From: Bacilli bacterium | GTDB taxonomy: Bacteria; Bacillota_I; Bacilli_A; RFN20; CAG-826 | Direction: 5' to 3' | Length of the DNA stretch: 8,357 bases | Assembly (NCBI GenBank): GCA_024413875.1 | Contig: JAKSVY010000060.1 | Coordinates: 1 to 8,357 of the forward strand | Shown: positions 1 through 6,357 of the stretch, one piece after another | How the letters are laid out: every line of letters begins with the position of its first letter | Position numbering within the stretch: position 1 is the first letter of the stretch | Made by a program: the position numbers and the translations under genes | Notes under the pieces: model-generated | The model's input: only the letters and a program-made list of their open reading frames with translations | Told to the model about the DNA's origin: nothing | The model's database searches: none

Positions 1-1294
1 CGATTGCAAAGATAGATGGACCATCTAATTTTGGTTCTAATGAATAGAATAAGATGCGTTTATATTTAGTTGGATTAATTGGTAATACGCCTTTTTCTTC
101 TTTTACTAATGTAATTGATTTATCAGCGCATTCTTTACTCCAAGATATAAACTTTTCTTGTCCAATAATTTTTCTCGCTTCTTCAATAGAAGGAACTAAT
201 GTGCCATTAGCTTGCTTTTCGTGCAATTTAAGCGATGCTTTTAATGCGAGGATTCTTGTAACAGCGTCGTTTAATCTTTCTTCTGTAAAGACGCCTTTTT
301 CATAACCTTTAGTCATGTATTCAATATCTTCATCAAGATTCTTTGTGAATAAGAACATATCGCATCCAGCAGCAATGGTTAAAGGTACCATATCTTCACG
401 TTTAATTAATGAAGCAACGCCCGCCATTGTTGTTGAGTCAGTAATGACTAAACCATTAAACCCTAATTTTTCTCTTAATAAGTTAGTAACTAATTCCTTA
501 CTAACTGATGCAGGCATAATATCTTTATCTTTAATAGATGGATTGAAATAACGTGTATATGCTGGTTGTAATATATGACCAATCATAACTGTTTTAGCAC
601 CAGCATCGATACTAGCTTTATAAGCTGCACCATAAGTGTTATCCCATTCTTCGCAACTTAAATCATTAATAGATGGGGCAACGTGTTGATCACGTTCATC
701 TCTACCATCACCAGGGAAGTGTTTAATAGAAGCGGCTAAGCCATGTTTTTGTACTTCTAAAACATATGCTTTGCCCATCTCTTTAACAAGTTCTGGATTA
801 GAACCAAATGTTCTTGTATTTGTAATTGGATTTCTCCAGTTGTAATCAATATCAATAATAGGTGCGAATGCCCAGTTACAACCAACAGCTGCACCTTCAG
901 CACCGCAAACTTCACCTAAACGACGTGCTTGTTCAATTTCACCAGTAGCAGCAACTTCCATTGGTCTACCTAAAATTGTTCCATTATTGATCATGCCATT
1001 GCCACCAGCTTCTAAGTTAGCAGCGACAAGCATTGGGATCTTTGAATATTTTTGCATTTTGCCAACAGCAGAAATGCATTCTTCCGCTGACATAACACGA
1101 GACATAAAGCCACCTGGACGAACGATTTGTCCGATATAACGGCAATAGTCTTCTTCATCGTTATAAGTGATGAGGCAGAATAAGTGATGAATCTTATCTT
1201 CAACACTCATTTCTTCTAATGTTTTGTAAACCCAATCAATATCTTTATCAGAAAGAAAGAAAGGGTTTGCTCTTAATTGTTCTTTCTTAATCAT
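1..1294 (-). CDS. Glycoside hydrolase family 3, NagZ-like Asp-His dyad type (partial, C-terminus outside window)
   Basis: Reading the minus strand from ATG at 1294 gives 431 open codons with no stop before the left edge, so the gene is cut by the window. The N-terminal GH3 barrel is clear: a KHFPGDG motif at residues 191-197, an Asp-x-His dyad at D202/H204 that in NagZ-type enzymes acts as acid/base, and the nucleophile D286 in LVITDS (282-287). From about residue 385 a second domain begins (CADKSITLVKEE, then VLPI), typical of GH3 enzymes with a C-terminal domain. No signal peptide or membrane segment is seen, so the enzyme is probably cytoplasmic. The family hydrolyses, or in some members phosphorolyses, beta-N-acetylglucosaminides; that substrate is inferred from the dyad and is not certain. 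It is the last visible gene of the transporter operon, 11 bases after the second permease; its AAAGG ribosome site overlaps that gene's stop codon. Confidence 0.88.
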   Translation of the reverse strand, partial: MIKKEQLRANPFFLSDKDIDWVYKTLEEMSVEDKIHHLFCLITYNDEEDYCRYIGQIVRPGGFMSRVMSAEECISAVGKMQKYSKIPMLVAANLEAGGNGMINNGTILGRPMEVAATGEIEQARRLGEVCGAEGAAVGCNWAFAPIIDIDYNWRNPITNTRTFGSNPELVKEMGKAYVLEVQKHGLAASIKHFPGDGRDERDQHVAPSINDLSCEEWDNTYGAAYKASIDAGAKTVMIGHILQPAYTRYFNPSIKDKDIMPASVSKELVTNLLREKLGFNGLVITDSTTMAGVASLIKREDMVPLTIAAGCDMFLFTKNLDEDIEYMTKGYEKGVFTEERLNDAVTRILALKASLKLHEKQANGTLVPSIEEARKIIGQEKFISWSKECADKSITLVKEEKGVLPINPTKYKRILFYSLEPKLDGPSIFAI

Positions 1295-1305
1295 AAATAT
1301 AACCT

Positions 1306-2352
1306 TTATTCAGCAGCTGCTTTCTTTTCTGCTAATTTCTTTCTTAAATTCTTTAACATAACAAACTCTTGGATAGCGTGTTCATTAGTTGTGTAAATTA
1401 AGAATAAGACGAGGATAACTGCTTCAACGACTTTTTGAGCATCTGGAGTAAATGCAACATCAACAGCAGCAAGTTGGCCAAAGCCAATGATAATAAATTC
1501 ATAAGCAATACAGCCGACAAAGATACCAAGTTGTTTGTTAATGTATTTAGCAGCAAATCCACCAAAGAATAATGGTAAGAAGCATGTAAACATTTTCGCA
1601 ATTGTTGAGAAGTTATATGTTGGGGTAATGCCATTAGTAGACATAACACTAAGAGCTCCAGCAACACCGAATAAACCACCAGCAATCATATAACAGAAAA
1701 TAGCATTTTTCTTTTCGTTAATACCAGTATTAACAGAGATCTTTTGACCTGTTTGTAAGGCGCTATAATCATAACCAAATTTAGTATAAGAGAAGAGTAT
1801 GACAGTTACCGCTAAGGCTAGAACAACGATAACAAGAGATGCCCAGAAATTAATAGTAAATTGGTAATATGATGGATCGGTACCAAATTTGATTGGTTTG
1901 CAGCCATCAGTAATGATTGCTGTAACGCCTTCTAAAATAAGAGTCATTGTTAAACCGATAATCATTGGAGGTAATTTAGTAACAACATATAATGTTCCAC
2001 TAATTGCACCGCAAACAACACCGACAACAACAGCACATAAGCACATACCAATAGGTCCCATACCTGTTGCTAATGCAAATTGCGCACCAACAACACCACT
2101 GATAACCATTGTTGCACCAGTAGCAAAGTCGAAACGACCTGTATGCATGTTAATTGAAACACCTAAAGAAAGTAATACGATGTATGTAATGCCTCTTGTA
2201 AATGATTGGAATGTTGGTGCACCGCCAGAGAAGAGTGTTCTTCCATTAGCAAGACAAACAATTTCCATAATAACGAAGCAAAGAAGTGGAATGATAATAA
2301 CTCCAAATGCCTTCTTTAGAATTTCAAAGATTTTGCTTTTATTTAAACTCAT
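1306..2352 (-). CDS. ABC transporter permease, sugar (RbsC-like) type, second subunit
   Basis: This 348-residue protein is an integral membrane subunit of the BPD_transp_2 class used by ribose/simple-sugar, nucleoside and AI-2 importers. About ten hydrophobic stretches can be traced. The family's conserved block G-x-x-D-L-[SA]-x-G appears as GRFDFATGATMVISG near residues 92-106, and the later AGGLFGVAGAL segment followed by FFGGF matches the coupling region of these permeases. The C-terminus is a Lys/Ala/Glu-rich cytosolic tail (LRKKLAEKKAAAE). It probably pairs with the other permease of the operon (3654-4676) to form a heterodimeric channel; the two look homologous but distinctly diverged, the late GG-M-S-x-GG loop of the first being replaced here by FGGFAAKYINK. 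It is separated from the binding-protein gene by 71 bases holding a hairpin, and its own ribosome site is weak (TAGGT, about 9 bases before ATG). Substrate unknown. Confidence 0.9.
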   Translation of the reverse strand: MSLNKSKIFEILKKAFGVIIIPLLCFVIMEIVCLANGRTLFSGGAPTFQSFTRGITYIVLLSLGVSINMHTGRFDFATGATMVISGVVGAQFALATGMGPIGMCLCAVVVGVVCGAISGTLYVVTKLPPMIIGLTMTLILEGVTAIITDGCKPIKFGTDPSYYQFTINFWASLVIVVLALAVTVILFSYTKFGYDYSALQTGQKISVNTGINEKKNAIFCYMIAGGLFGVAGALSVMSTNGITPTYNFSTIAKMFTCFLPLFFGGFAAKYINKQLGIFVGCIAYEFIIIGFGQLAAVDVAFTPDAQKVVEAVILVLFLIYTTNEHAIQEFVMLKNLRKKLAEKKAAAE

Positions 2353-2373
2353 AAGTTTTACCTAGCCTTTCCC

Positions 2374-2402
2374 TTTAGGGGAGCCGATTTGACTCCCCTA
2401 AA
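2374..2402 (-). other. Intercistronic hairpin after the binding-protein gene
   Basis: In the minus-strand transcript a perfect 10-base-pair stem (UUUAGGGGAG pairing with CUCCCCUAAA) encloses a 9-base loop. It begins 21 bases after the binding-protein stop codon and ends 21 bases before the start of the second permease. No U-run follows on the minus strand (the next bases are GGGAAAGG), so it does not look like a simple intrinsic terminator in that direction. Hairpins at this place in importer operons are known to protect the upstream binding-protein mRNA from 3' decay, giving excess binding protein over permease; that role is inferred here. On the plus strand the stem is followed by AAGCTTTTT, so a terminator for opposing transcription is the alternative. 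Confidence 0.75.
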
Positions 2403-2423
2403 AGCTTTTTAAGAAATTAATAA

Positions 2424-3635
2424 TTACTTGTTAGCAGAATTATAACGATCGTGAATTGCTTCAGCGCCTGCATAATCAGCGCCTGCTAAATTTTTAACTT
2501 CTGTAAGAACATCATCAGCACCGACGATACCATTAACAACTTCAGCGTTGTATAAGTAACCATATTCAGCACTTTCTTTTGTTGTCATAGATAATAATGC
2601 ATCTTTAGATGTAGCTGCCCAGTATTGAAGACCAATCTTAACAGCTTTGCCATTTTCAGTAACTTTGTTACCATCTAATGCAGATTTCATTAAGCATAAT
2701 GCTGGTGCCATTGCAGAAGCATATTTACCACAGTCATATGTATAGCCCATATCGAAGAAACTTGCATATTCTGGAGTAATAGCATCAATACCACCTGTTT
2801 TTAAATCTGTGATTGCGCCATTACTTGAAGCAGCAATACCATAAGCAATACCTGTAACTGCATCAGTAGCACCAACAGAGAGAACTGCTGTACCACCAGC
2901 ATATAATGAATTTGCTAATGCGACAGAGAATGATTCGTTGAATTCAAAACCGTGCATATAGCCAGAGATTTGATATCTTGTAGAAGAGAATTTTGTTGTA
3001 TCAACACCAGCACCAATTACTTTGCCATAAATGTCATAACGGTCAGTTGAACCATCATATGTTGTTGTTTCATCTTCACATAAATATTTCATCATACCTG
3101 TTAATCTTGAAACGTGCATATCAGATGCGAATAATGTAGCTCCACCAAAGATTGTGAAGTTTGTTCTTCCTAATGATTCAACAAAGTATTTTGCAAGATT
3201 GTATCCTGCTTCAAACTCTGTATCAGATGTTGGAGCGACAGAACCTAAATAATATGGAAGGTCTTCAATTTGTGATAATTGTTCACTTGTTGGGTGACCT
3301 GTAGGAGAAACGACATACATTTTCTTTTTGTTTGCAGCAGAGATGCTAGCTACCATATCTTGTGCAGAAAGTAAGAAAACACCTTTAAAACCTTTAGAAG
3401 CATAAGTATTGATTGCTTGAACTTCTTCTGTAGAAGTTGATGTAGTTGTGAAATCGAATGTAATATTCATTTGATTTCCAAGTTCTTTTAAATAGCTTTC
3501 CCAAGCAAGTGATTCACCGGAAGTAGCATCTTCACGAATGACACCAATTTTGACTTTACCACCATTACCTGAGCAGCTTACTAATGCTCCAGCAGCCATG
3601 ATAGTTGTTGTTAATAAAACGCCTAACTTTTTCAT
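2424..3635 (-). CDS. Substrate-binding lipoprotein of the ABC importer (periplasmic-binding-protein type I fold)
   Basis: The 403-residue product starts with a lipoprotein signal peptide: Lys2-Lys3, a hydrophobic core, then lipobox L18-V19-S20-C21, so the mature protein would be lipid-anchored at C21 on the outer face of the membrane. After a short SGNGGK linker it opens with KIGVIRED, the first beta strand typical of type I sugar-binding proteins, and continues with alternating strand/helix pattern (SKGFKGVFLLS near 79-89; KKMYVVSPTG near 104-113; FTIFGGATLF; GTAVLSVGATDAV). This is well above the roughly 300 residues of RbsB-like proteins, suggesting insertions or a larger ligand pocket. 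It lies between the two permease genes, 18 bases after the first, with the operon's strongest ribosome site and a 3' hairpin, both consistent with high expression. The operon makes it the receptor of the importer; a sugar or small glycoside ligand is likely from the flanking hydrolases but not shown by the protein itself. Confidence 0.88.
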   Translation of the reverse strand: MKKLGVLLTTTIMAAGALVSCSGNGGKVKIGVIREDATSGESLAWESYLKELGNQMNITFDFTTTSTSTEEVQAINTYASKGFKGVFLLSAQDMVASISAANKKKMYVVSPTGHPTSEQLSQIEDLPYYLGSVAPTSDTEFEAGYNLAKYFVESLGRTNFTIFGGATLFASDMHVSRLTGMMKYLCEDETTTYDGSTDRYDIYGKVIGAGVDTTKFSSTRYQISGYMHGFEFNESFSVALANSLYAGGTAVLSVGATDAVTGIAYGIAASSNGAITDLKTGGIDAITPEYASFFDMGYTYDCGKYASAMAPALCLMKSALDGNKVTENGKAVKIGLQYWAATSKDALLSMTTKESAEYGYLYNAEVVNGIVGADDVLTEVKNLAGADYAGAEAIHDRYNSANK

Positions 3636-3640
3636 AAAAT

Positions 3641-3646
3641 CCTCCT
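3641..3646 (-). promoter_or_regulatory. Strong Shine-Dalgarno site of the binding-protein gene
   Basis: AGGAGG on the minus strand lies 5 bases before the ATG at 3635. It is the closest match to consensus of the five minus-strand genes, supports this start codon, and fits a need for more binding protein than channel subunits. Confidence 0.85.
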
Positions 3647-3653
3647 GTTCGTT

Positions 3654-4676
3654 TTATCTTTCTAATAATTTATTATGTTTATTACCCACCGTAATGGCGT
3701 AAACAACGATTGCGAATAAGACGCCTTTGATGATTTGTAAGTACCAGTCACCACTGATGAATAAATTCATAAATGCGTCTAAGAATGCCATAGAGAAGGC
3801 ACCGATTAAAGCAGCATACATCTTTGATTTAGGTCCACCACTCATGGACATACCACCGAAGACTAATGCAATTAACATATTCATACCAACGCTAGATCCA
3901 CTAGTTGAAGATAGAGTTGGAGTTTCAACAATTAATGAGAAGGAAGCAAGACCAATACCTAAACCTGCTAATGCGAAGGATAAGATTGTAATTCTTGTTG
4001 CCTTTAAACCTGAGAGGTAAGAGCAGAATGGGTTACCACCGAGAAATTTTTGTCTTCTTCCCATTTTAGTGATATAGAAGAAGAAACAGCAAATTGCTAC
4101 ATAAGCAACAATGATGAATAATCTAAACCAAACTGTATTTAAACTATCAACAAGTGCCATTGGAACAGAGATATGTGAACTAACACCTGCTTTAGAAATG
4201 ATTAATGCAGCAACAACCGCATAAACATTCATCATAACAACAGTCATAATAAAGACTGGTAATTTAAATGTTGAAGCAAGAACAGAGTTCAACACACTGA
4301 ATAAAACTGCACATACAACACAAGTAATGAACATTAAGAAGAGGTTACCTGTTTTAACTCCAACAAGACCACCAATAACAGCACTGAGAAGCATGTTAGA
4401 ACCTAATGATAAATCGAAGGAACCTGCAGCAAAGATACATGTACCACCAGTAGCGACTAAAACTACTAATGTTGCTTTAGAAATAATGACGTCTAAGCCA
4501 ATTGCTATATCATATTCTTTAATTAACGCGCATATGATATATAAGGCTGCTAATAAAGCACATGCGATAAGTGGAATCATGAAGATAATTCTGCTTTTAA
4601 TTAAAGCTTTCTTAACTCTTAATTCAGAATTATCGCTATCTTGATTGCTTTTGAATAAAGATCTAATTTTTGCCAT
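3654..4676 (-). CDS. ABC transporter permease, sugar (RbsC-like) type, first subunit
   Basis: This 340-residue membrane protein belongs to the BPD_transp_2 permeases. A basic N-terminus of about 25 residues (likely cytosolic) precedes about ten hydrophobic segments, the first being a long stretch at about 30-52. The family hallmark is GSFDLSLGSNMLLSAVIGG near residues 85-103, close to the usual G-x-x-DLSVGS block, and the later LVFGGMSMSGG segment near 270-280 matches the conserved GG-x-x-x-x-GG loop of these permeases. It therefore looks like the more canonical of the two permeases. It starts 14 bases after the ATPase stop codon with a good ribosome site (AAAGGAG, ATG at 4676), and ends 18 bases before the binding-protein gene. 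It most likely forms a heterodimer with the permease at 1306-2352. The ligand cannot be assigned; simple-sugar, nucleoside and AI-2 importers all use this permease class. Confidence 0.92.
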   Translation of the reverse strand: MAKIRSLFKSNQDSDNSELRVKKALIKSRIIFMIPLIACALLAALYIICALIKEYDIAIGLDVIISKATLVVLVATGGTCIFAAGSFDLSLGSNMLLSAVIGGLVGVKTGNLFLMFITCVVCAVLFSVLNSVLASTFKLPVFIMTVVMMNVYAVVAALIISKAGVSSHISVPMALVDSLNTVWFRLFIIVAYVAICCFFFYITKMGRRQKFLGGNPFCSYLSGLKATRITILSFALAGLGIGLASFSLIVETPTLSSTSGSSVGMNMLIALVFGGMSMSGGPKSKMYAALIGAFSMAFLDAFMNLFISGDWYLQIIKGVLFAIVVYAITVGNKHNKLLER

Positions 4677-4690
4677 ATCGTTCTCCTTTC

Positions 4691-6193
4691 CTAAATCATG
4701 TATTTAATAATTTCTGCGTCTGATAAGTCGGCACTTCTTGGGAATTCTTTTGATATCGCGCCATTTTTCATAATGACAAGTCTATCTGCCATACCCATAA
4801 GTTCAGACATTTCTTCAGAAATTAAGATGATGGTTCTGCCTTCTTTTTTCATCTTGTACATCAATTGGTACATTGTTTGTTTAACACCAATATCAATACC
4901 ACGAGTTGGGCAGTCGAGGATTAAGATGCGAGAATCGCGGCCAATCCATTTAGCGAAAACGACTTTTTGCTTATTACCACCAGATAATTGAGTAACTAAT
5001 TGGTTTGTTGAATAGCACTTAACTTTCATGAAATCGCTTTGTGTATTAACGTATTTCTTTTCATTTCGAGAGAAGATGAAGTGTTTAGCAACAGCGAATC
5101 GATCTAAACCAGCAATTGCAATGTTATCTTTAATAGAAGCATCAGTACAAAGAGATTCAACGTCTCTATCTTTAGCAACATAGCCGAGGCCTAATTTCAT
5201 TGCTTGGCTAGGATTTTTAATTTGAGTTCCATTAACAGAGATTTTTCCTTCTGTTGGTTTAATTGCTCCATAGATTAGTTTGCCAACTTCATGCATGCCG
5301 CATTCAGATAAGCCACCAATACCAAGGATTTCACCTTCATGGATATCTAAGTTGATGTTATTAATACGTTTTCCAAGACATACGTTTTCTAATTTAATTG
5401 CAACATTTTCTCCATGACTTCCATCCCAGTCGGAACGATAATAGTCGCCTTGTAATTCACGACCAATCATTGAAGTACGGATTTCATCTGGATCAAATTC
5501 TGATTTATCAAATGTACGAATGATATCGCCATCTCTAAGAACAGTTAATGTATCGCATTTTTCCATGATTTCATCTAAGTCATGGGAGATGAATACGACG
5601 CATTTATTAGCTTCTCTCATTCTGTTCATGATGTCATAGATGATGTCACGTCCTTTTTGAGAAAGAGATGTTGTTGTTTCATCAACTACTAATATCTCTG
5701 GTCTTTTCATCCAAACTTTAGCAACTTCAACAAGCTTACGATCCATCATATCTAATGTTTCTGTAATTTGTGTTGCCTTAATATGTCCAGCACCAATATC
5801 ATCTAATGCTTGTTGAGCTGTTTTGAACATTTTGGCTCTGTTAACAAATAACTTAAATGTGCGGAATTGGTTCATATCTCCAAGGAAGATATTTTCTGCA
5901 ACAGTAATTCCTGGAACAGTGCCACATTCTTGGACAATCATGCCAACACCTTGTTCAAGTGCCCAGTTCATTGATTTAGGATTCCACGATTCACCTTTAT
6001 AGGTCATTGTGCCTTCATCGGCTTTTTGCATGCCAGCCATAATAGATGTGACTGTTGACTTACCAGAACCATTTTCACCAATAAGGCCTCTAACTTCTCC
6101 TGGATAGAAGTCGATATCAACCTTTTTTAAAGCGATTGTTGGTCCGAAAGTTTTGCGCATGCCTCTAATTTGTACAAGTGCTTCTTTAGTCAT
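4691..6193 (-). CDS. Double-domain ABC ATPase of RbsA-like sugar importer, with one degenerate ATP site
   Basis: The 500-residue protein has two fused nucleotide-binding domains, the arrangement and length of RbsA/MglA. NBD1 (about 5-245) keeps Walker A GENGSGKST (39-47), the Q-loop Q88, Walker B with D171-E172 and switch His204, but its signature, normally LSxGQ, reads LDMMD (147-151). NBD2 (about 264-500) keeps a good signature LSGGN (403-407), but its P-loop reads GGLSECGMHE (293-302) without the Lys, its Walker B reads ILILDCPTRG with Cys428 where the catalytic Glu belongs, and Glu460 replaces the switch His. So one composite site (NBD1 Walker motifs with NBD2 signature) looks complete and the other looks unable to hydrolyse ATP. 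RbsA relatives commonly lack a normal NBD2 P-loop; the loss of signature and Glu goes further. It is first in the operon, energising the two permeases from the cytoplasm. Its ATG at 6193 follows a GAGG ribosome site about 6 bases upstream. Confidence 0.94.
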   Translation of the reverse strand: MTKEALVQIRGMRKTFGPTIALKKVDIDFYPGEVRGLIGENGSGKSTVTSIMAGMQKADEGTMTYKGESWNPKSMNWALEQGVGMIVQECGTVPGITVAENIFLGDMNQFRTFKLFVNRAKMFKTAQQALDDIGAGHIKATQITETLDMMDRKLVEVAKVWMKRPEILVVDETTTSLSQKGRDIIYDIMNRMREANKCVVFISHDLDEIMEKCDTLTVLRDGDIIRTFDKSEFDPDEIRTSMIGRELQGDYYRSDWDGSHGENVAIKLENVCLGKRINNINLDIHEGEILGIGGLSECGMHEVGKLIYGAIKPTEGKISVNGTQIKNPSQAMKLGLGYVAKDRDVESLCTDASIKDNIAIAGLDRFAVAKHFIFSRNEKKYVNTQSDFMKVKCYSTNQLVTQLSGGNKQKVVFAKWIGRDSRILILDCPTRGIDIGVKQTMYQLMYKMKKEGRTIILISEEMSELMGMADRLVIMKNGAISKEFPRSADLSDAEIIKYMI

Positions 6194-6231
6194 AAAATAC
6201 CTCGTAATTAAAAGTACGTATTTTCGGAAAA

Positions 6232-6258
6232 ATTATATTTTCGATATTCTTTTGTCGA
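6232..6258 (-). promoter_or_regulatory. Candidate promoter of the transporter operon
   Basis: On the minus strand TCGACA (6253-6258, one mismatch to TTGACA) is followed after 15 bases by a perfect TATAAT (6232-6237), about 38 bases upstream of the ATPase start. The spacer is shorter than the ideal 17, so a weak or activator-dependent promoter is plausible. A second minus-strand TATAAT at 6260-6265 has no good -35 (AATACT at the right distance) and is the alternative. The sequence TATTTTCG occurs twice on the plus strand nearby (6219-6226 and 6236-6243). Confidence 0.45.
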
Positions 6259-6296
6259 GATTATACTATTTGCTTCTAATTAAGTATTCTTTCAGA

Positions 6297-6324
6297 TTTC
6301 TACAATTTATTATGTTTTTCTACA
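6297..6324 (+). repeat. Direct repeat TTTCTACA, 20-base period, candidate AraC-family operator
   Basis: TTTCTACA occurs at 6297-6304 and again at 6317-6324, in the same orientation and exactly 20 bases apart, about two helical turns. AraC-family proteins typically bind direct repeats on one face of the helix at such spacing. The repeats straddle the -35 region of the regulator's own promoter, and TTTCTAC recurs inverted in the leader of the rhamnosidase gene (7637-7643). Assignment to this regulator is inference. Confidence 0.45.
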
Positions 6325-6338
6325 GTATTTGATATAAT
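6310..6338 (+). promoter_or_regulatory. Candidate promoter of the AraC-family regulator gene
   Basis: A perfect TATAAT lies at 6333-6338, with a poor -35 (TTATGT, 6310-6315) at 17 bases. A weak -35 overlapped by direct repeats fits activator or autoregulatory control. Transcription from here would start around 6345, only about a dozen bases before the ATG at 6358, leaving no room for a ribosome binding site. Confidence 0.5.
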
Positions 6339-6357
6339 AGGATTATAAAAAATAAAT

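Noticed and set aside
54..551. Two small plus-strand open frames (54-305 and 315-551)
   Set aside because: They are antisense to the GH3 gene, whose minus-strand frame is continuous here and carries recognisable GH3 motifs; no ribosome sites support them.
1012..1206. A 64-codon minus-strand open frame
   Set aside because: It overlaps the GH3 gene in another frame and has no family features; it is a shadow.
1398..1685. A 95-codon minus-strand open frame rich in Leu
   Set aside because: It is out of frame inside the second permease gene; hydrophobicity comes from the same AT-rich membrane-coding DNA.
1889..2365. A 158-codon plus-strand open frame
   Set aside because: It is antisense to the second permease; its composition is that of a reversed membrane-protein gene and it has no domain match that I recognise.
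3727..4991. Plus-strand open frames at 3727-4020, 4327-4644 and 4698-4991, antisense to the first permease and the ATPase
   Set aside because: The opposite strand encodes clear ABC transporter motifs throughout; these are shadows.
1306..6193. Assignment of the importer as an AI-2 (Lsr) or nucleoside transporter
   Set aside because: Both use two permeases and a fused ATPase, so architecture alone allows it, but no Lsr processing or nucleoside-related genes are present and the operon contains a glycoside hydrolase; the ligand is left open.
6194..6357. CcpA-type catabolite (cre) sites in the divergent region
   Set aside because: Nothing I could find here matches the cre consensus well enough to report.
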